Below are positions 40,401-54,400 of a stretch of 64,000 bases of DNA, piece after piece. Source of the DNA: Larimichthys crocea. Taxonomy: Eukaryota > Chordata > Actinopteri > Sciaenidae. The stretch covers positions 24,904,379 to 24,968,378 of the forward strand of contig NC_040011.1 in assembly GCF_000972845.2 (NCBI RefSeq), written 5' to 3'. Position 1 is the stretch's first letter. Each line of letters begins with the position of its first letter. A program made the translations under genes and the position numbers. The notes below the pieces were generated by a model that made no database searches, was not told the DNA's origin, and saw only the letters and a list, made by a program, of their open reading frames with translations.

Positions 40401-42792
40401 CTTTATACTTCAGCCTGTGTTGACTGAGGGCTTATGCTACTTTTGATCTCTGGGCCATGCCGTTTTTCAGAGTGCCTGATGCCTCTTGTGACCTTTCATC
40501 TGAGGCTTTAAAATGATGAACCACAAAGAAGTTGCACAACTGAGCTACTGCGGATCACTGTTGTAGTCCCACGGGTCCTGTGTGATTGACTGAGCCCTCT
40601 GCTCTGGAGTCTACCTTAATAGGATAACATCTGGTCATGCTGACCCACATTTCACTTTTTGTCGTCTTAATGTTGGCTCTGGGTAAATGATAATTTCTCT
40701 GCGCCTGATGTACTTTTAAAGTGCTTTTAGTATGAAGACACCAATTACAGATCAGGGGAGGCAAATGTAGACACAAAATCAAACTGAGATCTAAGGCAGG
40801 GGTGGCTTTGTAAAGGCCATGCAACACATTTAATCGATTTACAGCTAAAACTGTGAGTGTATACAGTTGTTTTACATCACCAGCATAGTGTGCATCTGGG
40901 CCCATAAAACTGAAAAAGACAGAAAAAGCCTCTAGATTTATTACCTTAAAACCACAAGACGATATGGAAATTGCCATGTTGCAACTCTTTATCGCAATGG
41001 AGGCAATCAGCTGAAAAGCCCTATCTCAAGATTCATGTGTGAGCTCCTCTCACTGCGGCTGTTTCTGCTTTTTTACAACACAACAGGCGAATCTCAAGGA
41101 CTGGGGGCATGCTGGGAGTCTGAGCAGCACAGGAGGCTCTGCTGTTAAAGAGGATCATCAGTGAAAGTGCCCATCAATCATTGAATTGGAATGTTTGGCC
41201 CTTCCCCCTTCCTGTAATGACTCTTGAGTGACAGCCACAGCTGGCAGGTATTATGGCCTTGCCACAACATCAGACCCAACAGAAGGTTAACACTTAATCG
41301 CTTTGTTAAGGCAGCACTGCTACTGTTACGTAAATATTTCCTTCTCATTTGTCTAAGTGCTGGCCAAAGGCCAGCTCTCATACTGTTGTTCCTTTGTTTG
41401 CCCATTTTGTCTTCAATCAATTTTTCAGGAGTTCATCTCCTTCAAAAGTGTGCATGTAGTTGTGGTTTATGCATTTAAGTGATTTTCTCAAGTTAAAATT
41501 GTGTTGACATTCACAAGAAGTTGTAAGCAGTGTTGTGATATATATATCTTTTTGTAATTTTGCAGGAATTTACAGTACCAGTCCAAGTTTGGACACACTT
41601 TTTCCATTTACTTGAAGCAAATTCAATGTCCAAACATTTTATTGGTACTGTAAGTGAAAAGTGACTGCTTTTACAGCTGCTTTGAGACCTCATCAGTTTG
41701 TGATAAGCAAGAGCAGTGGTTTTTCTAGATCAGAAAATGACTCACTAGCCACAAGCCTCCCCTCTCTCTCAAAATGTGAACATCCAACTCATAGGAGACA
41801 GTTTTGAGATCCAAACCTGTAACATTGCCATATTCAAGCATGCGACTGGCAAAGCAAAAAAGCGAGGAAAAAAACACAGCACACTTACAGAACAGTAGAT
41901 AATAGGGCTTGTCCATTTGTGCCTTTGGAATCACAGTCAAAGTCAATGGGCCAAAGGACCCGAGCATGCCCGACCCACCTCCAAACAAGTTACATCAGAT
42001 GGGCTTTCTCTTGATACGTCCAATGATACGTTTCCCCTTTCTCTTTTAGATCCATTTCATTATCCTTACTCTGTTTTTCAAACATTCAGCTATTGATATC
42101 AAGCCAATTCGCCTGAAAATCCATGGTGATAAGTAGCTCGCTACCAACAACTGTTGCATAGTGCAATTGTAAACAGCGCATAGAGATGCAAATCCCTGCT
42201 GTGTTTGGCTGTCGCACTGAGTCAAGCCAATCCCGTGAAAAGAGCTACAAGAGGAGTGGGGCTCAGTGACCATGAATGAAGACACAGTAGGACACAGTAG
42301 GACACAGTAGTCACCATGAAAATTATGAGATTAAAAGCATTGCTAACAAGGTTGGTGCCTGTTTATGACACATTCTGATCTTATTATAGAAGCAAGATAT
42401 GATTGGCAACCAGCTCGCAGTGAATCAAGATTAGTATTTACATTGCATTCTGTACTCTCCATTTCAGAAAACCCATCATTTGTATGCCCTGCTTGGCTGG
42501 CGCGAGTCCTGCTCAGTGCTGCAGACAGCCAGCACTTTAACACTGAGAGCAAAGCATGACGTGTCACGCTCTCGCCCTCTCCAAGCAAAAGACGATATGC
42601 TGATAAGTTAATTGCAACCATTAGATACCAATAGTCGATGCGCTCATAATGTCACCATTTCCAAGTGAAGATAAAGCAGTCTTTGTTGTGTGACATTGAC
42701 ACTGAACTTGACAAGCGTTTACACTGACGTACAAGTTGGTACGCACACACACACACACACACACACCCCTCGCCCTCGCCCTCGCCCACGCC

Positions 42793-42835
<43 letters not shown>

Positions 42836-45379
42836 CTCGCCCTCGCCCACGCCCACACACACACACACACAGAACTTCAGTCTTACTCCAAAATAATCAC
42901 AACTTTTATTTCACACATCTGAGGAAATGTATTTCAGTCTGTTCTAAGGAGAAATCCTTTCATAATTTTCTTTCGTAATGACAGTATCATTCTGCATTTC
43001 CTCCCTCCATAAAATTGTTAGAAGCCTGGTTTGATTATGATTTAAATATAGTCTCTCAAACTAATCAGTGAGGTGTCAGACGCACCTTAACTGGATGACT
43101 TTTAAACTAATATACTTGAAGATCTCTCCAGTAATAACATCTTTCAACCAAAGAAAACTCAACCTTGTTGACCACTTAAAGCTTATTTTCATTTCTCTTC
43201 CAAATCCAGAATATTGTTGGTGTGAACTGAACATATTGAGCTGCCTAAATCGGACAATGCATTATTTCCCTACATTTTGGAGTTCAGTCCACAACAAGCC
43301 ACAATTTTACACAGCGGATATGAGCTTTTGGATAGATCTAAAAAAAATAAAATGCCCCACATTTTTGTGTAAACAACAAAACCAGAGCTTTTGGGAATCA
43401 TATCTTTTGAGATTAGGGCTGTGTGGTTGAAATGTGGACATCTTTATAAACTCTAGCCCTCTTTTGATTTACTCATCTTTTAACAATCAAACTGTAATGA
43501 AATTACGGTGGCTGCAAGATGAGCAAAAAATGCAAAATGGCCAATCTAAACATAGTGATTACTTTTTTCAGGTGATTATACAAACAGTTACACATACATA
43601 TGAGCACACACACTGGACTTGTACATTGTGTTTAATTAAAAAATAGTTATTATATGAGATATAAAAATTTGGATGTTTTTGTATTGTTTGTTTTAGTGTG
43701 GCATATTTTATAAAAAAATAACCCTTAACGCTTCTCAGATTTAACCAGCTTGTGTGGCTGTATTCTCACATAACCAGGAAGACCTGTGTGCAGAAACTGT
43801 TAATATTATTTGTCCAGTCTCCTCAACCTCCAGAGATGATCTTAACTGTGGCCACTTGATATCAGTGTAACTGCTTATCCTACTGCCTCTGTGTGTCTTC
43901 AGTGGAAAGAGTGAATTGTTTACTGTCAGTGTTGAGATCTGCTACCTTACAGCTCCAACAAAATGACTGTGACAGCATGTGGTCACTGTTCCAGGTAGAA
44001 CATTGTCTGCAACTAATTATGGATCACCAGTGGAGTGAGCCTTTGTCCTGTAGTCTTTCTTATGGCTCAGTGGGAACAAAACAGGCTGTGGATTTGTAGG
44101 TTGCCTGTGTGTGTGTGTCTGTATGTCAGCAGGTGGGTGTTGATGTGCTGGTGTGAATTTTGGCTCCAATGATGTCGGATGAGGATGTTAGTTTTGCTGA
44201 GGTGATGTTCTTCTGTCTTTCTTTTCCTAATAAGTCATTCTGATCAGAGGCAGCACTCCTAATTTAATTGTGTATGTTCAATGAAATAAAGGCTTCTGTG
44301 TATGGCTGTAGGTATTTATAGCATACATTATGTTAATTCATCACATGTGCACCTGTAAATGGTCTGAAGCTCATCATCAGACAATAAATAGATGTTTTTG
44401 GTAATAATGATTTAGTTCATAGCACTCATGTCACGCACTCAGCACTCAAATGAGTTCACAAAGTACCTCACAAGAAATGCAGGAAAATAAAATGATGTGA
44501 TAATGAAAAAGACTTCAATATCACACACAGTAAAAACAATAAAGCTGAGCCACAGAAACAATTTCAAGTTTACAAATGAAACTTTACAGGTGAAACAACC
44601 ATGTTGCATATTATATTCAGTCTCTCACTCTCACATTTTTTCATTTACACTTTCGGTGCTCACAGTCTGATCTATATATACTATATGCACAGGTGGAAGT
44701 CTGCTCTTTAAAGTATGCACAGTTTTCTTAATGTCACGTTGTGTTCTTTCTTTTTTTAGCTGTGGCCCTAAAAGCCGTAATGTCGGTCCACTTGGTTGTC
44801 TTATTATATTGTTATTATTTTATTGCATATAATTCATTTCCCTCTCAGGATGAACTGTAATAACTTTTATGATACCCAGATTTTTCATCTATCCCCAACA
44901 TCATTCAATTTGTCCAATACTTTGTTTTGTTTTTTGAACAAAAACCGGCAAAACTAATGACATCAGCCTTATCTGAAACTGTGTCCAGTACTGGACAAAG
45001 ACCACGGTGCACATTATACCTAAACATCAGCATGATTCCCAATAAACCCCGTAGCCATGCTAGTTCTTTAAGTAGTGAGAAAAACATTGCAAATAGAGAT
45101 TCGGTTATGAAAAATTCACTAAACGTCACTTGCATTTTTGTTCTGAATCTACATTGCTACCCTGTGAGAATGAGCACACTTCATCCTGACAGTGATATGA
45201 TCTCATGTGACTTTAACTGTACGTCGCTGCCTGAGTCCTGTCAACATTGTTGCTGATAGAGGTTGATTGATGTCATAAATTACTTAATGCTCCTTTAAAT
45301 CCCAAACCTCTTATCTCCCTGTGCACACGTGTTCTCATTCCTGGACTAAAACTGATTCTCAGAAGAATAGTACAACAAG

Positions 45380-45418
<39 letters not shown>

Positions 45419-48400
45419 CCCCACACACACACACACACAAGCTGTTACTAGTCAGCCTGTGCTCCGAACAAACTTTAATATTACAAGACCTTTGCAGCTG
45501 TGCCAGTCACTCTTACAGCATCCAGCCTTCGGATCAAACTGACACGGGTGCTCACTCGAGGCAGTGATTTGAGTCATGAATAACAACCACCATCTTCACT
45601 GCGCTCAGATATAATCTTTTGTTTACAATTCCCTCCCTTCACACAGTAGCCCCCTTGCATTATGGGATCAAGTTGTATGTTTTCTGTTTGTTTCAAATTG
45701 CACAGAGGAAATGTGAAATTTCATACTGTATGTGGACAGAAAAAAAAAACATGAGTGACATGCATGTTAGAAAAGAAAACATGCCTGTGTTACTACTACA
45801 TGCTCAGAACACGGCAACAATGTGTAGTAATGCAGAGGGATTATTAACAAGCATATTTGTCAATGTACGTGCCTTGGGGGAGAGACAAGCACATGCAGCA
45901 TAATTAAAAGGAGACGCCTGACACTGGGTTTATTATCAATTCATTACAGTGGATCTAGAGTAGCAGACACAAGCAAAACTGTTTTTTTTTAGGTGTTAAG
46001 TGCCTGGTAATCTTGGTCACTCAAATGCCCTTGCAGTATTTGAGATTGGGAAAGCAGTGTGAGTTTAGGCTCTGCTTCCTACAAAAAACAGGAGGACCAT
46101 CTCCTTTCCGGCCGACAATCCTCTGAGGGAAAGGATCGATTAAAGACAGGGTGGTGTTGGTGGAGGATGGTAGATGGTTATCAGGGGACTAAATGGTTTC
46201 TGTTCAGGACTTGATGCTATCTTAGAGACCTGAGAGGAATACAGGTTTTCACTGTTTTAACAGACCTCTGTCACTCACACTCACATTAGATAATTGTGTG
46301 TATGTGTGAATCAGTGTTCTCTATATTTAATTTAGCCTTTGAATGAAAGTTTTGATCCTGTTATTAATATTTAAGTCCTGGTTGTTTTGGTGACACACTT
46401 GGTGTACTACTGGTGGTAACTCGAGGTGCATTCAATACGACAGCAAACACTACTTGTTGGACAGCAATAAAGAAATCTGATTTCATGCTGCACACTGCAT
46501 GACAACTTTTTTGGTTACCTCACTGAAGAGTTGGAGGTGTGTAGCCTGTCACCTGCAGCTCTTGATTTAACAGCTCCATGCAATAGAGGTAAACCATAAA
46601 TACTTGAGAGTATCTAGTACCTAGAATGTGTAACTCTTGTTACAAAATTCTTGAATGACACTTAATCATCAGTAAGACTCCACTGTTGTCTTTAAATAAT
46701 GAATTTAATTTTAGGATGGATTCACTGGAATTGCATTAAACTCCCTGCCTGATTTAAGCAGCCATAGACGATCTATTCCATTTGGTTCAAACTCGACATT
46801 TCACTGATGCATGTCATGAGGTGATCACTGGTTGCTGCCGATCATCAAACCAATCAATAACACAAACTTTCACTTAAGATCCTTCATGCTACTGCTGAGC
46901 TGTTTACTTCCTATCTGCTATTCGCCATTCCTCAATCACCAGAGCTTTCTCGGTTCCTGTTTCTTACTACCTGCTTTTAAGGCATTGTCTTCCCTTGTTC
47001 CTTAGGTTCAGTATGTATGTGGGTCTGCTTGTGTATGATATTCAAGGTCACAGGTTTCTGAGAGAACAACAGAAAACAATTTCCCTACGGGGATTAATAA
47101 AGTACTTCTGATTCTGATTCAGAGACACAGCTTCTTATCCGGTCAATGCCAACACAATCCTTTAATGTATACTTTAAACTGGACTGGACTGTTGTTCCTG
47201 AGATTGTTTGCTAATGTGACAACTGTGTTTGTCTGAAGTTATGAGTAAATAATTTATTTGGCAATCTTACAGGCAGCATTTCCTCTCAGTAAAAGCTGAA
47301 AATAGTCCATGTTGGAAAAGCATCAACTGAATGGATGATTTTTTTTAAAGAAACTAAAAAATGTTGTAAAATACAAACGTTACCTAGTGTATTAAAGTGT
47401 GAATGCTTCTCTATTCCAAACTCTGAAGCTAAATTACTGTGCTTTTCTAGATCTTCATGCATGATTTATTTGATGTTTTTCGAAGAGTGTGAGTGGAGCT
47501 GACATGGCTTTATTTTTGTTGCTTCATTTTGCCAAATTCAATCTTCCATGCTTTGATGTCAGAAATTGCTAATTTGATGCTATGAAAGCAAATCATGTTG
47601 TCTTATTCCAAGTACCAGACAGCAATCATTTATAAGAGAAATATACAGGCTCTGTCTTTATCATCTTTGCAAAGATACAGATGGAGCCTCTAAAGTCTCA
47701 AAAAAGGTACACAATATCCATATCTCAAGAGCACAAGAAATTAAAGTAGTAATTAAAAAAATACCTTTTGGGGACTTTAGAGGCTTTGTATGATAAATAA
47801 TAATTTATATTCACTTAATAACTTCAAAGTTCAGCTCCTAGGAATTATTACTGATAAAACTGCAAACAATGTATATATAGGACGCATAAGGGCCTATATT
47901 ACTTTCAGAATATAATGAACTTTTATCTCATGAGCAAAGTGCTATGCTTAAGTAGCTCAATGAGACCAGGAGAAGATCAATAAAGAATAAGAGCAAATTT
48001 AATATTCACTTGAATGTTATTAAAGTGTGGCACTTCTTACTCTTTACATTTTAATGACTTTTGGTGGTTGTCTCGCCTGCCGAAAATCTCTTTCCTTTGG
48101 CTCAACTTAATATTTCAAAATAATACATATACATACATATATATATATAGAAATATGACGTTTCTGAAGAAAGAAACTCTTTTAGAGTTTATATTGCTCG
48201 ATGAGCAGAAAAGGTAGAAGTGGCAAAGGCAGAATAAATTATAATAAAGACTGAGCTATAGCAGTGTTATAAGTGCTTTAAATGAAAGTTTAACGTAACT
48301 CCCCTTGCTGTGGTCGTTAGTTTCCGTGTTAAGGTCGACACAGCTGAATAAGCTTTTACATTGCTGAAGAACCTACTGCTCTAACAGTGAGAATATCATG

Positions 48401-51400
48401 AGTGCAGGTGAGAGAAGGCAAGAAAGGATGAAATCTGTTTGACTTAAGCCTGCAATACCTGATTTTTCACATCCACTAGGCAGCATTTGTAAACTGATAT
48501 ATACCAAATGCTTGCCTATTTACACATTTAATAGTTACAGAGCAACATTATGATATACTTGGAGTAATTTTTCATGTTCTTTAGTTTACCCATTAGTTTT
48601 GTAACTATGCACGGCTGCAGTCTGGTGCTAGCTTTAATCCAACTATCAAGATAATTTAGGAATCTGCAACAAAGGTGATACTCATTAAGCGCACCAATAC
48701 ATTACCGTTTTCCATCACAGCCTCACTGCTTTGTAGGTATATACGAGTAAGGGTAACATTCAAGCCGACTTCATTAAGTTTCATTTTCCATTTTATCTCT
48801 CCTGAAGTGGACCATTAAGTCAGTGCGCAAGGGTAACTGATCAGCCAATCTGCCTGTGATTTATGTGGCAGGGAAACTGAGGCCTTAACTGAGCCTCAGA
48901 ACACATTGATTACTGACATGGTTAATTGGCTAAACCCACTGGTACATTGAGACAGGCTTATTGGAAATGTCAAATCAAGCGGCTCATTTGCATTCATGAT
49001 GTATGGTGTCTATTCCAGCTTCTGCCCAGGCAGCACAAACTGACACACATAGCAGGAAGGGCCTGGGATCTCTGCCTTGAATTTGCAACTGACCATCTGG
49101 CCTTCCAGGACGTTGGTGTTGGTTGGAACTTTCCCCCTTCCTAGCATCCGTCAGTATTGGATGCACTTATCTGACATGTGCTGAATAGAGGATGAGAGCT
49201 TGGATATCTCCTGATGTGTGTGAGAAACTCAATTCACCTGTGGGGTTTCAGTGAAGATCCAGCTTTGAAAGCACATGTAATTGATTGAACAGGGTTGACA
49301 TGATGGAAAATATGTTGGTGTGTGTGTGTGTGTGTGTGTGTGTTTTGGACATCAGAAGAATGGCTGTGACAATTTTATCCCACAAATACCTAAAGTGTAA
49401 ACGATGAAGGCAGCATGAAATTGAAAATTTCTGATTTAAACAGATGGTGCAAGAGACGTTACGTGAGAAAACAGAGGTGGTGTGAATTTACAGTATTGGA
49501 ATAATGGGATCCTCTTGGCATATTGTGGCTCATGCTTTTGAATATGTTTTCAGAATACCTGATTTAGGAGTAGCAACAAGAACATGTAGTTTTTTTCAAT
49601 TAGCTGGACACACCATTAGCTGTGACAAATATCACGTAAGACAACATGCAATGGTTGGGCGATAACAATCAGCGAATGCAGATATATTTACATAGATGCA
49701 AAAGAAACATCTCCTATCTCACTGTGCGTTATGGTGGTAGAGATAGAGATAGAGAGTCCAATAAATGGTCATGGTACTGCATGGTCTTCACCTCAGCAAC
49801 AGATAAATCTCTCTGGTTCTTTAACTTGTTCATGTTGTTTCAAAATGGTTTTCTTTATATTCCTGCTCTCTTCCTATCTTATACATGACACTTGTGTCAG
49901 ACTTGCTTTTCCTTTATTTTAAAGTATTTCATCTCATCTCATAACCTTACACCTCAACTGCCATCTCAAACCCCTTATCTTTTCTCTCTTTGTTGTGCTC
50001 TCTCACACAGCTCTGTTGGAGGTTATACTGGCCGGCAGAGACTGCTTGGTGGCTGGAGACTCCTGTTCGAGTGATGAGAATTGCAGTCCACGTCTCCGGA
50101 CTTTGCGTCAGTGTGTGGCGGGAAATGGCAGCGTGAAGCTGGGCCCCGGTGCCAGGAGCCAGTGTGCCAATGCAGTGTCTGCCCTGCTGTCCAGCCCTTT
50201 ACATGGCTGCCAGTGTAAACGTGGCATGAAGAAGGAGAAGAACTGCCTGAGCATCTACTGGAGCCTTCATCAGTCTATCATACATGGTCAGTGGTTACTG
50301 GATTACAGCTGTCGATACTGCAAAAAGAACATGCTAAAAAGTTTCAAAATCAGAACAAAGTTTTATTCAAAGCCAGTAGCTAAAACACTGTAGTTCATTA
50401 AAAACAATACGGACAACAATGAATAACAGGAAGACTTTTTATCTGCATACAAATTATGATTTAGTTGATTTCCCAAGTGGCAAAAAGAAAATGATAACCT
50501 GAGAGAATTATTTATGTTGCATGGAGTTTAATTGAATTGTGATGTTGCAGTATTCAAGCAAGTGTTTATACCTGTGTCTGTGTATTATTCTTTTAGGACT
50601 CAACCTGGTGGAGAGTTATCCCTATGAGACAGTGCAGAGGGATTATGACTATGTCCGCTTGGCCTCTATTACAGCTGGCAAGTTCACTGACTTTCATTAA
50701 CTTTCACCTTATTTTATACTATTTTACCCTTTGAAGATGTTTTGTTCCAGCACAAATACATGACCACTCCACTGGATGTTCCCTGGAAGCATGCCCAAGG
50801 CAAACAGAGGTCCCTTATGTTGTTCAGACACAGTTACACAAGTACTACCATTCATCTGAACACAATCTCAGCATCCAAAATGATATTTTTTATTTCAAGT
50901 TGTTGGATGGCAACCTCATTCATTTGCCATACTCAGCTGAAATAACATAATACATGACTGTCAAGGAATACTAATCCAGGCGTTGTTTCTAATGGCCTCA
51001 GGCTCATATAGCAATGCACTCTCGTAGAATTTATTGAAATAAGCCCAAACTCTGAAAGGTTGTGGATATACTAGTGGATATACCATACGGCAACCTTAGT
51101 GGATGTGAAGTGAAGCCAAAAACTTCACAGCAGAAATAAACATGTTTACCGCCTGGTACAAAAAGCAGTTTTGGTCTTTTTTCGCATTCACAGCAACTAC
51201 CGAGTCTGAATTTTTATAGAACTCACCCATTCAAATTCTTTTAAAGCTTTAAGTCATGCATAATTTAGAGAGTGGCTGCTTTGATTGACAGGTGGGTCAT
51301 AGGTTATAGATTTGCCTGAGCAACCAAGCTTAATTCAGGCCGCTTCAGCTCCACCCATGTTTCACATCTTTGCCCATTTTTGGATTGGTGGGAAGCCGAC

Positions 51401-54400
51401 AAAGGCACATCTGCCAAGATGGCGACAGCCAGGGCCATCACACTCTATGAATTTACAAATTAACCCAATTTGAACCCAGCATTAAATGACATACATTAAC
51501 ATTAGCGGAATATGTAATATATTTTTTGTCTATGTTTTTAAAAAACAAAAACAAAACAATAATTACAGTTGTGCTAGTCTAAATAGAACACCTCAGTATT
51601 ACAAATCTATAAACACAATGAGGAAAACTGATGACTCATTCCTGAAGCAAACAGCTCAAAGGTCAGCTGGTTGCTCAGACAACATGCATACAAAAGGTTC
51701 ATTTAGAAGTTGCCACACAGAGGACCAGGGTTCACTCTCAAACATGACCATTCATAAATCCAGGCCTGTGTCACCAATGCATGAATGGACAGGAAGTTGT
51801 TTTTATGTCTTTTGTTGCAGATCACATAACACTATAATGACCAATGCTTAAAATAATTGGATATCAAAAATTTGACGTATTTCCTGAATCTTGCTCAGCC
51901 TCCTGAACTGCTAGTTACATGTGATGTTAGGAATCAGTAACATAGTTGTCTGTAATGTTAGTGGACATTTCTATCATTAGGGCACCAAGTACAATATCCT
52001 ATATAATCAACGACTGATGAAACCAGCCTTAGCACACATTTAAGCCTGATGAAAATTGTTGAGGGACTTTCAGACAGCTATCACTTTGAAACCCCCATAA
52101 ATTCTAATCAGATTTTTAGGGTTTCAAAAAAGCAAATTGTGATTGTTTGTGCATCTCAAACTGGACGCTTAGAGTAACCTTGAACAGATGGAGGAATAGT
52201 CTTAGTGATGTAGACGCACATATTACAGATAAGAAAATGACACAAAGGGATTTGCAACAGACAGTGGACAGATGAGAATCTACTGAATACCAAAATGCAA
52301 TCTGTACTTTTGAAAAATGGCACGCAGTACATGAACAGCTCAAGTTAGAAGTCTGGTGGTGCAATATTCCAGTGATCATGATCATTTTAATTACAGAAAG
52401 GCATGGACCTGGTTCTTGTGCTAACATTAAAATAATACAAAGCAGTCCACTGGGTTATTCTCATATGCTGAGAAATTGTTCTCTTTTCATAACATAAGAG
52501 ACTCTTCTTCTAATCCTCATTTTGTTATTCAGGTCCTAAAAAAATGAGCATCCATTGTTTATTTACAGACACTTGCACCTTGAAGTTGAACTTTAATTCA
52601 AAACTACCTACCTCAACTTTTAAACCTTCAAAAAGGCAAGATTACATCTCAGCATGTTGAATAAATAAACAGTTCATACCACAGGTCACATACACCCTTA
52701 TTTGTATAAATATAAAACCTTTTTGCTCTATTGCTGTTATTTTTCTTCTGATACCTATGCTTGTCTTTGACCTTACTTTCATGACACTCTTTTACAGACT
52801 CTGACGTTGGCATGGCAACTGTGAATCGCTGCCTGGATGCAGCCAAGGCTTGCAATGTGGACGACTTGTGCCAGAAGCTCCGCACAGAATATGTCTCGGC
52901 TTGTATCAAACCCACTGCCAAGTCAGGCCTGTGCAACCGGCCTAAATGCAAAAAGGCTCTGCGCAGGTTTTTTGACCGCGTCCCCGCCGACTACACACAT
53001 GAACTGCTCTTCTGTCCCTGTACGGACACAGCATGCGCAGAGCGTCGAAGGCAGACCATTGTACCCAGTTGCTCGTATGAAAGCGTGGAAAAACCCAGCT
53101 GCATTACACAGATGAGGATCTGCAAAGCTGACTATGTGTGCAGGTTAGAACGGAGAAATGGAGGCTTTTAATTGGCTCCTATTTATTTCAGTGTCAGTCT
53201 TCATCTCACGTCTGTAGCAGATATTAAAGTTATTTCTTATGTGGCCATAGTCTCATATGGAAATAATAACATAATAATATGTTCATAATCCCCAGTTTGG
53301 TTATGCTTAATGATCCACCTCATGGTACATCAAATCAGCAAAGCATTTCAACATTCCCAGTTTATTCAAGCATTCCTTGGATACAAATTTTAGATGTACT
53401 CACCATACATATTTGGGCCAGTGCTTTTCAGTATTATAGCTATTAGAAACCAAATAAACAGCCATTCAATCAACAAAATGGCCCGCTGTTTTACCCTAAA
53501 GCTTTCTACCACCATTGGTTAGAACACCCTAGAGAGCCTGTTGGAATAACACATTAAATATTTAGCACAGATAAAGAGCCAGATGGATCAGAGTTATCGC
53601 TCATTGCTATCTCTGGTCATGGCCATTATTTTTCACAGCCCCATTACACTCAGAGGGCTTTACTAATGATCCTAGGTCTGGGGGATGAAATATATTACTC
53701 TTTCTATCACTTTCACATTACAGCCCAATGCTTTCACTCTTCACCACGGCCAACAATATTTCTTCATGTCAGAGGGGCAAACTCTTAATTAAATGACCAA
53801 GTTATAGTAAAATAATTGATAAAAAACAGCAAACTTTTTACTTAAAACAGTACAGGGATCTATCATGTTCTTGCTAACCAGTGCCCATTATTTCTGTAGG
53901 TCTCGACTGGCACAGTTTCAGTACGATTGTGAACCCTCTGAAACGTCTGCCAATAGCTGCAAGCAAGGGAACTATGGAGCCTGTCTCCTTGCCTACACAG
54001 GGCTCATAGGTAGGTGCACACCTGAGAGGTAACACGCAGAAGGAAAACACATAAAGGAGAGGCAAAAATGAAATTAAATGTGGAGGAGGGGAAAGACAGT
54101 ATGTGAAATGTGCCATATGCTCTATGAAAGAGAAAACTGTACAGAAACAGGAATGAGTGAAAGCTAGCCAGAGGGAAAATTAATAAATTTAGAACAGGAA
54201 TGAAACTAAACTACTAATTCGAAGCAAAAAGACAAAAGTTCAACACGATAGAAGTCACAAAAAAATCAACATTACAGAAAAACAGAGGTTCTTTACACAG
54301 TATTTATTTTACTTTATAGCAGTCTGTAAAAGAAAAAGAACAGCCACTTCCTCTCCACACATTGGAGAGAGGACCTAATGCATTTCAAGAACCTCAAATG

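Larger units (their letters stand above)
25489..50010 (+). other. gfra4: gfra4 intron 1 (24.5 kb)
   Basis: It runs from the GTGAGT donor to the acceptor TCTCACACAG. The long first intron holds the repeats listed separately and no recognisable gene. A GATAAGATAAGCTTTTATTG word at 29411 may be a scrap of a LINE tail. Blocks at about 30045-30260, 39360-39545, 40985-41250 and 48760-48985 are of higher complexity and are candidate regulatory elements. The rest is AT-rich with no visible structure. Confidence 0.8.

Noticed and set aside
40555..40977. 140-codon open frame on the minus strand inside gfra4 intron 1
   Set aside because: No family resemblance, no promoter or polyadenylation context, and no splice partners.
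42621..42978. Open frames encoding poly(Thr-His), poly(Val-Cys) and Arg-Pro runs
   Set aside because: They are translations of the CA/C-rich minisatellite, not proteins.
43068..43640. 120-codon open frame with faint resemblance to the C-terminal part of a LINE-1 ORF2 (LPN-x(3)-YWA-like word, then FNN...HSDYFFQ)
   Set aside because: The similarity is only a few scattered residues. It may be a very old L1 fragment but cannot be supported by eye.
50678..50700. Alternative model in which gfra4 ends at 50700
   Set aside because: Exons 4-8 continue the family domain structure in frame and end in a GPI signal, so the stop lies in intron 3.
52649..52951. 100-codon minus-strand open frame over gfra4 exon 4
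   Set aside because: It is a shadow of the real D2 exon on the plus strand.
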